From an uncultured Lachnospira sp. (GTDB taxonomy: Bacteria > Bacillota > Clostridia > Lachnospirales > Lachnospiraceae), in the NCBI GenBank assembly GCA_934358235.1, contig CAKRKK010000017.1, positions 1 through 19,250 of the forward strand: a stretch of 19,250 nucleotides of DNA, given 5' to 3'. A program made the position numbers and the translations under genes. The notes under the pieces are model-generated. The model ran no database searches and had not been told where the DNA came from. It saw only the letters and a program-made list of their open reading frames with translations. Shown here one piece after another: positions 15,227-19,250 of the stretch. How positions within the stretch are numbered: the stretch's first letter is position 1; every line of letters starts with the position of its first letter.

Positions 15227-16948
15227 ATGGAGGAGTTGTTTAGTTCATCGTATACAAACAATATAAATGGAATCAGTGAAGTATATAAAATCATCAATCT
15301 TATAAAGTCTGACATAAGTAAGAAAAGCTGGAAACAGATTCAGGCTTATTATCTTGGAGAGTGTGGAAATACCAAATTTCCAGATGTTTTGGAGGTTGAT
15401 AAGACCAATTATTATAATCTTAAGGGAATGGTCTTATTAGATCGCGATGTGAGGTGGTCAGATAAATATACTGATGAAAAGATACGCATAGAATATAGTA
15501 TTCCGATTATGATGGCAGCAGCTATTATGGATGATAAGGACCTGCTTATAGAAACAAGAAAAAGATATGGAAACAGTATATTGGCAGGTAATGGTCCGGT
15601 ACTGTCAGTAATCATTGGAAACAGAATTCCTGCCTTCGGAGGTGATAATAGCTGTATTTATGAAGTAGATAATATGAATCTGCTTACATATATACTATTT
15701 CCAGTGGAGCTGGAAGGCAAGGCTGCGCATGATATAGTCACAGATATTATTGTAAATGAATACAGGAACAGTAATAAGCGTGACCAGGATATGGCGAGAG
15801 AAATGATAAAGAGGGCTATAAATCTGCTTGATTACACAGAGCTGAAAGAAAAAGCAGCGCTTCAGGTGAAAAATGAAATGCCTGATATATACAATGATAT
15901 TATAGATGACATCATTGAATATGTATCATCTATCTATGGTACGACTAATGCATTTATAGTTGTTAAAGATTGTCTGTTTGAAGCTGTAAACAGGTATGAA
16001 AAGAAAGCAGATGAAGTAAAGAATGCGGGCAAAGAGAAGATTTCAGCCGCAAAGATTAAGTCAGATATGTACATATTAGAAAATATATATGCTGATACAC
16101 TGATTGATAATACATTGTATTACAATAAAAGGCTTGGACAGCTTAAGGAACTTAATAGCAAGGTGTTTTCTGATACACCATGGCTTAATGATGAAGAGGT
16201 GTCAATCGTTATAAATAAGCAGAACATAGCCTTACAGAAAGAAATAGTCAAAGAAAAAATAAAAATCTTTGATGAAGAAATTGAAGAAATCAGACATGAA
16301 TTAAAGCCGGTACAATACTTTAGAATTCTTAACCGCTTATGGGAGAATAACCTTGAAGCTTACAGCAGAAAGAGCGGTAGTACGAATAATTGCATGGCTT
16401 TATCAAAAAGAGAATGTGACTTATATGAACAGAGAATAAAGGGCTTCATCAAAGAACTTGATAATAATATTGATGCAAAAAAAGAATTCATAAAAATGTG
16501 TGTAGATGATAGAACAGTTATATCACATAGCTTTATAACGATGCTTTTATTTTATAAGAATAAGATATCCCCTCAGGGAAGTATCTTTATAGATATACAG
16601 GATTATAAGAAAATTACAGGTTCATTAAGGCCAAGAGTAGGAATACAAGGTGGTGTTTGTCATCATTTTGGGGTTGGTGAATGGGATGAGTTTGAAATTC
16701 CGGATGAAGATGATTATTTGGAGCGGCTAGAAAAGGTATGGAAGGAAAGCAGCGTAACAATAAAAAGACCTAAGAATTTATATGGCTTCCAGAAGAAAAT
16801 ATTGACTGAGTGTAGTGAGGATATGCTTCTTAAAGCCTTTAAGGCAGGCTTCTTTCCTAAGGAGGTAGGTGATAAAGCACTTGAGTATGTAAGAAAGGAA
16901 GGACTGAATAAGGCAGTTCCACTAATGACGGTGCTTGCCTATAAATAA
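15227..16948 (+). CDS. Uncharacterised protein C, fused homologue of A+B
   Basis: 573 aa, soluble, mostly helical and charged. No known family recognised. Residues 1-255 correspond to protein A and about 275-573 to protein B (matching blocks are listed under those genes), so C is the one-gene form of a two-gene partner. Residues 90-110 form an ankyrin-like helix pair (YSIPIMMAAAIMDDKD) and 255-275 are a Lys/Glu-rich linker at the A/B junction. A helical region at about 330-362 has coiled-coil character. Compared with B it has a longer insert after the FYKNKISPQG block (about 460-495), with HH and acidic residues. The start at 15227 follows AAAGGTG with 9-base spacing. It sits directly before the VWA and MoxR2 genes, so it is probably the third component of a MoxR-VWA machine. 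Function unknown. Confidence 0.75.
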   Translation: MEELFSSSYTNNINGISEVYKIINLIKSDISKKSWKQIQAYYLGECGNTKFPDVLEVDKTNYYNLKGMVLLDRDVRWSDKYTDEKIRIEYSIPIMMAAAIMDDKDLLIETRKRYGNSILAGNGPVLSVIIGNRIPAFGGDNSCIYEVDNMNLLTYILFPVELEGKAAHDIVTDIIVNEYRNSNKRDQDMAREMIKRAINLLDYTELKEKAALQVKNEMPDIYNDIIDDIIEYVSSIYGTTNAFIVVKDCLFEAVNRYEKKADEVKNAGKEKISAAKIKSDMYILENIYADTLIDNTLYYNKRLGQLKELNSKVFSDTPWLNDEEVSIVINKQNIALQKEIVKEKIKIFDEEIEEIRHELKPVQYFRILNRLWENNLEAYSRKSGSTNNCMALSKRECDLYEQRIKGFIKELDNNIDAKKEFIKMCVDDRTVISHSFITMLLFYKNKISPQGSIFIDIQDYKKITGSLRPRVGIQGGVCHHFGVGEWDEFEIPDEDDYLERLEKVWKESSVTIKRPKNLYGFQKKILTECSEDMLLKAFKAGFFPKEVGDKALEYVRKEGLNKAVPLMTVLAYK

Positions 16949-17035
16949 CAAGGATAGTACTTATATACAGGCTTGGTGTGTGCAACCAGCATCAGACTGT
17001 TAGTGATTAAAAGTGAGTGCAGAAAAGAGGATTAT

Positions 17036-18493
17036 ATGAAGGTAGAGATAGAGATACAGGATAAAAAAGGAATAAACGAGGCTAAAGGAAAGCAGGAGAA
17101 TCAGGATAGGGCAGAGGAAATAATAAGTCTTATGAAAAAAAAGCTGGGAGCTAAATATCCTGTTCTTTATGCTCTGATATTTTCAATGAAATTCGTGCCT
17201 GTAATGGAGGATATTCTGTTGGAAACAGATGGAATTAACATATTTTATTCGCCAAAGATAATGGTGAAGATGGCAAGACAGAAGAATATGAAAGAGGTAG
17301 AGTATGCGTATGTTCATATAATGCTGCATGGACTTTTACAGCATTATACGAAGGCTGAGGAGTACGAAAGAAATCCCTTAATGCACATACTTATGGATTG
17401 TGAGGTATGTTCATTTATGAACAAAATGAATATAAGAAGTAAAAGGGATGCGAGTTCTTCATATATTTATTCTCTGCTTGGTGATATGTCAAAAAACAGC
17501 CTCCGTGGCATGTACAGAAAAGTTAATAGCAGTAAAAGCCTTAAGGATGCAACAAGAAAAACAGCGGCATATCTTACCTGGGATGATTATAAGGTATGGA
17601 CCAGAAACAGAAGGTTCCATACACTTATAGAGATTGATTATGATAAAAAACAGGGTGGAGGACAGAGCGACAATAAAGAAAGAAATAAAAAGGTGAAGCA
17701 GTTCTGGGATAATATGTGCAATCTTGTATATGGCAGAGGCTCAAAGGATGGCAATTATCTGATGCAGGTACTTACTGGCGGAAAAGGTGGCAAGGAGCAG
17801 TATGGGTTAGATGCTGGTGGAGAGGAAGAAGTAGTCAAGGCAAATAATAACGCCCAGATAGATTATATGAGTACCATAAGAAGGTTTTTTAAGCTGAGGG
17901 AAACAGCTAAGGAAAATGTGGAAAGCATTGATAAAGCTATGTATTCATGGGGGATGAGCATGTATGAGGATGTGGCATTTATAGAGCCAGAGGCAGAATC
18001 CGAGAATATAAAGATGAATACTATTGTGCTTGCGATTGATACAAGCGGAAGCTGTTATGGAGATGTAATGGAGCAGTTCTTAGCTGAAACAAAGGAATTA
18101 TTCAGGAGCCTTTCACGTTTTGACTTTAAGAAATTCGTGGTTTTACAATGTGATGCACAGATACAGCAGGTTGATACCTATAAAAATGTCAGGAATTTTC
18201 CGACAGCCGCTGACTTTGACAAGGGTACACGTATGATGGGCTGGGGTGGCACGAGCTTCATACCAGTATTTGATTATATAAAGGAGCTTGAAGATAATAA
18301 TGATAAGGTAGACTGCCTGATATACCTGACCGATGGATATGGAGATTATCCAAATGAAGCACCTAGAAATTTCAAGACGTATTTTGTTCTTGATAATGAT
18401 ACTTATGCTAACTATGAAAGAGATAAAACGAATAATTATAGTGTAATACCCGACTGGGTTGAGGTGCTTAAAATGAAGAAGCAGAGCGCATAG
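17036..18493 (+). CDS. VWA-like protein with degenerate metallopeptidase domain
   Basis: A 485-aa soluble protein of the DUF2201-like type: an N-terminal zinc-peptidase-like domain and a C-terminal von Willebrand A-like domain. The VWA part (about 328-475) has a complete metal-dependent adhesion site: DTSGS (D335, S337, S339), T406 in WGGTSF and D433 in TDGYGD. It can therefore bind a divalent metal and a partner, normally the MoxR ATPase next to it. The N-terminal part has HIMLHGLLQH (H94, H98, H103) where family members carry HExxH, so the zinc-ligand histidines remain but the catalytic Glu is Ile95. MDCEV (D about 119) fits the later conserved Asp. It is therefore probably a non-catalytic binding domain. 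A Gly/Lys-rich linker lies at about 200-290. The ATG at 17036 is chosen for AAGAGG 5 bases upstream. Confidence 0.85.
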   Translation: MKVEIEIQDKKGINEAKGKQENQDRAEEIISLMKKKLGAKYPVLYALIFSMKFVPVMEDILLETDGINIFYSPKIMVKMARQKNMKEVEYAYVHIMLHGLLQHYTKAEEYERNPLMHILMDCEVCSFMNKMNIRSKRDASSSYIYSLLGDMSKNSLRGMYRKVNSSKSLKDATRKTAAYLTWDDYKVWTRNRRFHTLIEIDYDKKQGGGQSDNKERNKKVKQFWDNMCNLVYGRGSKDGNYLMQVLTGGKGGKEQYGLDAGGEEEVVKANNNAQIDYMSTIRRFFKLRETAKENVESIDKAMYSWGMSMYEDVAFIEPEAESENIKMNTIVLAIDTSGSCYGDVMEQFLAETKELFRSLSRFDFKKFVVLQCDAQIQQVDTYKNVRNFPTAADFDKGTRMMGWGGTSFIPVFDYIKELEDNNDKVDCLIYLTDGYGDYPNEAPRNFKTYFVLDNDTYANYERDKTNNYSVIPDWVEVLKMKKQSA

Positions 18494-18532
18494 GGAATAT
18501 AATACATTAGCAATATAGATGAAGGATGAAAA

Positions 18533-18546
18533 ACCGCAGAGGCGGT
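18533..18546 (+). promoter_or_regulatory. Small hairpin abutting MoxR2 ribosome site
   Basis: ACCGC (18533-18537) and GCGGT (18542-18546) pair around AGAG, ending directly against the ribosome site AGAAGGG (18547-18553). It is GC-rich in an AT-rich setting. It could tune MoxR2 translation relative to the VWA gene. Confidence 0.4.
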
Positions 18547-18560
18547 AGAAGGGAATGCTT

Positions 18561-19250
18561 ATGAATATGGATTATACAGTAAATGAGGCAAAGAAGGAAA
18601 TAAAGGACAGTATCAATATATATATGATGAAGGATGAAAATGGAGAATACATAATACCTGAGAATAAGAAGAATCCGTTCTATCTTATAGGTGCACCCGG
18701 AATAGGAAAAACTGAAATGGTAGGCCAGATAGCAAGGGAGCTTGGGCTTGAGTTTATAGCAACCTCTCTTACACATCATACACGTAATTCAGTACTGGGA
18801 CTTCCAGTTATCACCGAAGTGAATGGAGAGAAGAGCACAGAATATACAATGCCAGATATACTTGCACAGATTGTAAAGATTAATGCTTCACAGAAGAAGG
18901 AGGGGATACTGCTTATTGATGAGTTTGCATCTATGAGTGAGGCACTTGTGGCACCCATGCTTGCATTTTTACAGAATAAGTGTATTGGTAATCATAAGCT
19001 TCCAGAGGGCTGGGTAATGGTATTGTGCAGCAATCCGCCTGAATATAATGAAACCGCCAGAGAATTTGATGCGGCAGTATTAGACAGAATAAGAATTATG
19101 AATATAGTTTATTCTAAGGAGGACTTCCTTAAGTATGGGGAAGAAAATAACTTCCATCCAATAGTCCTCGATTATGTACGTGATAATAGTACTAATGTAT
19201 ATGTGTGTGATACAGAAGCAGAAGATAAGCAGATAGTAACTACCCGTGGC
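18561..19250 (+). CDS. MoxR-like AAA+ ATPase (copy 2), 3'-truncated by window
   Basis: 230 codons are open to the last base, so the gene continues beyond the window. Walker A GAPGIGKT at 44-51, Walker B ILLIDEF and sensor region CSNPPEYNETA are intact, with DRIR as the arginine-finger candidate. About 70% of residues match MoxR1 (8788-10296) by eye, with a long identical core from HHTRNSVLGLPVIT onward and with most divergence in the MoxR1 185-215 region and the helix before Walker B. The start at 18561 has AGAAGGG 7 bases upstream; ATGs at 18555 and 18567 are in-frame alternatives. It lies 67 bases after the VWA gene, its likely partner. Confidence 0.88.
   Translation, partial: MNMDYTVNEAKKEIKDSINIYMMKDENGEYIIPENKKNPFYLIGAPGIGKTEMVGQIARELGLEFIATSLTHHTRNSVLGLPVITEVNGEKSTEYTMPDILAQIVKINASQKKEGILLIDEFASMSEALVAPMLAFLQNKCIGNHKLPEGWVMVLCSNPPEYNETAREFDAAVLDRIRIMNIVYSKEDFLKYGEENNFHPIVLDYVRDNSTNVYVCDTEAEDKQIVTTRG

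Noticed and set aside
16949..17035. Weak TGGT/ACCA pairing in the gap between C and the VWA gene
   Set aside because: A 4-bp stem with no T run or conservation signal is within chance for an 87-base gap.
6890..19250. Prophage or insertion sequence carrying the cluster
   Set aside because: No integrase, transposase, structural phage gene, tRNA or terminal repeat is visible in the window; boundaries beyond 19250 were not seen.

Overview
The window is AT-rich, gene-dense DNA that prefers ATA for Ile and AGA/AGG for Arg, has strong AGGAGG-type ribosome binding sites, and is almost all on one strand. Together with the families present (FUSC-like membrane protein, heterodimeric ABC exporter pair, SpoVK/CbxX-type AAA+ protein, WYL regulator), this suggests a Firmicutes chromosome, probably Clostridia/Lachnospiraceae. 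The genus cannot be fixed from sequence alone.

Layout. (1) Positions 1-6734 are housekeeping-like transport and metabolism. Two overlapping half-ABC exporters come first, the first cut by the window edge. A consensus promoter with a structured leader then drives a FUSC-like membrane protein, an amino-acid permease and a calcineurin-like phosphoesterase, and the unit ends at a strong intrinsic terminator at 6689-6734. (2) Positions 6890-10296 hold a three-gene unit: two unrecognised proteins (called A and B here) and a MoxR-like AAA+ ATPase (MoxR1). (3) A WYL-domain regulator lies on the minus strand (10350-11759). Upstream of it is an intergenic region of about 500 bp containing five tandem 19-bp palindromic repeats plus further dyads. 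(4) Positions 12263-19250 hold a second plus-strand operon: a 133-aa protein that looks like a stand-alone FtsZ C-terminal/T7-loop domain, a CbxX/SpoVK-like AAA+ ATPase with a novel N-terminal half, a catalytically intact ClpP paralogue, an unrecognised 573-aa protein (C), a VWA protein with a degenerate metallopeptidase-like N-terminal domain, and a second MoxR-like ATPase (MoxR2, about 70% identical to MoxR1 by eye) that runs off the window.

How it fits together. Protein C aligns along its whole length with A followed by B, so the two operons carry a duplicated [partner + MoxR] module, with the partner split in one copy and fused in the other. Only one VWA gene is visible for the two MoxR genes. 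MoxR-VWA pairs are known as chaperone-like AAA+/MIDAS machines (for example RavA-ViaA). Combining one with a partner family, an FtsZ-like domain protein, a CbxX-like AAA+, a ClpP peptidase and a WYL regulator with an operator-like array is unusual. It is my candidate for an undescribed system: an ATP-driven remodelling and proteolysis machine, possibly stress- or conflict-related. Its function is inference; the gene content and motifs are read directly from the sequence.
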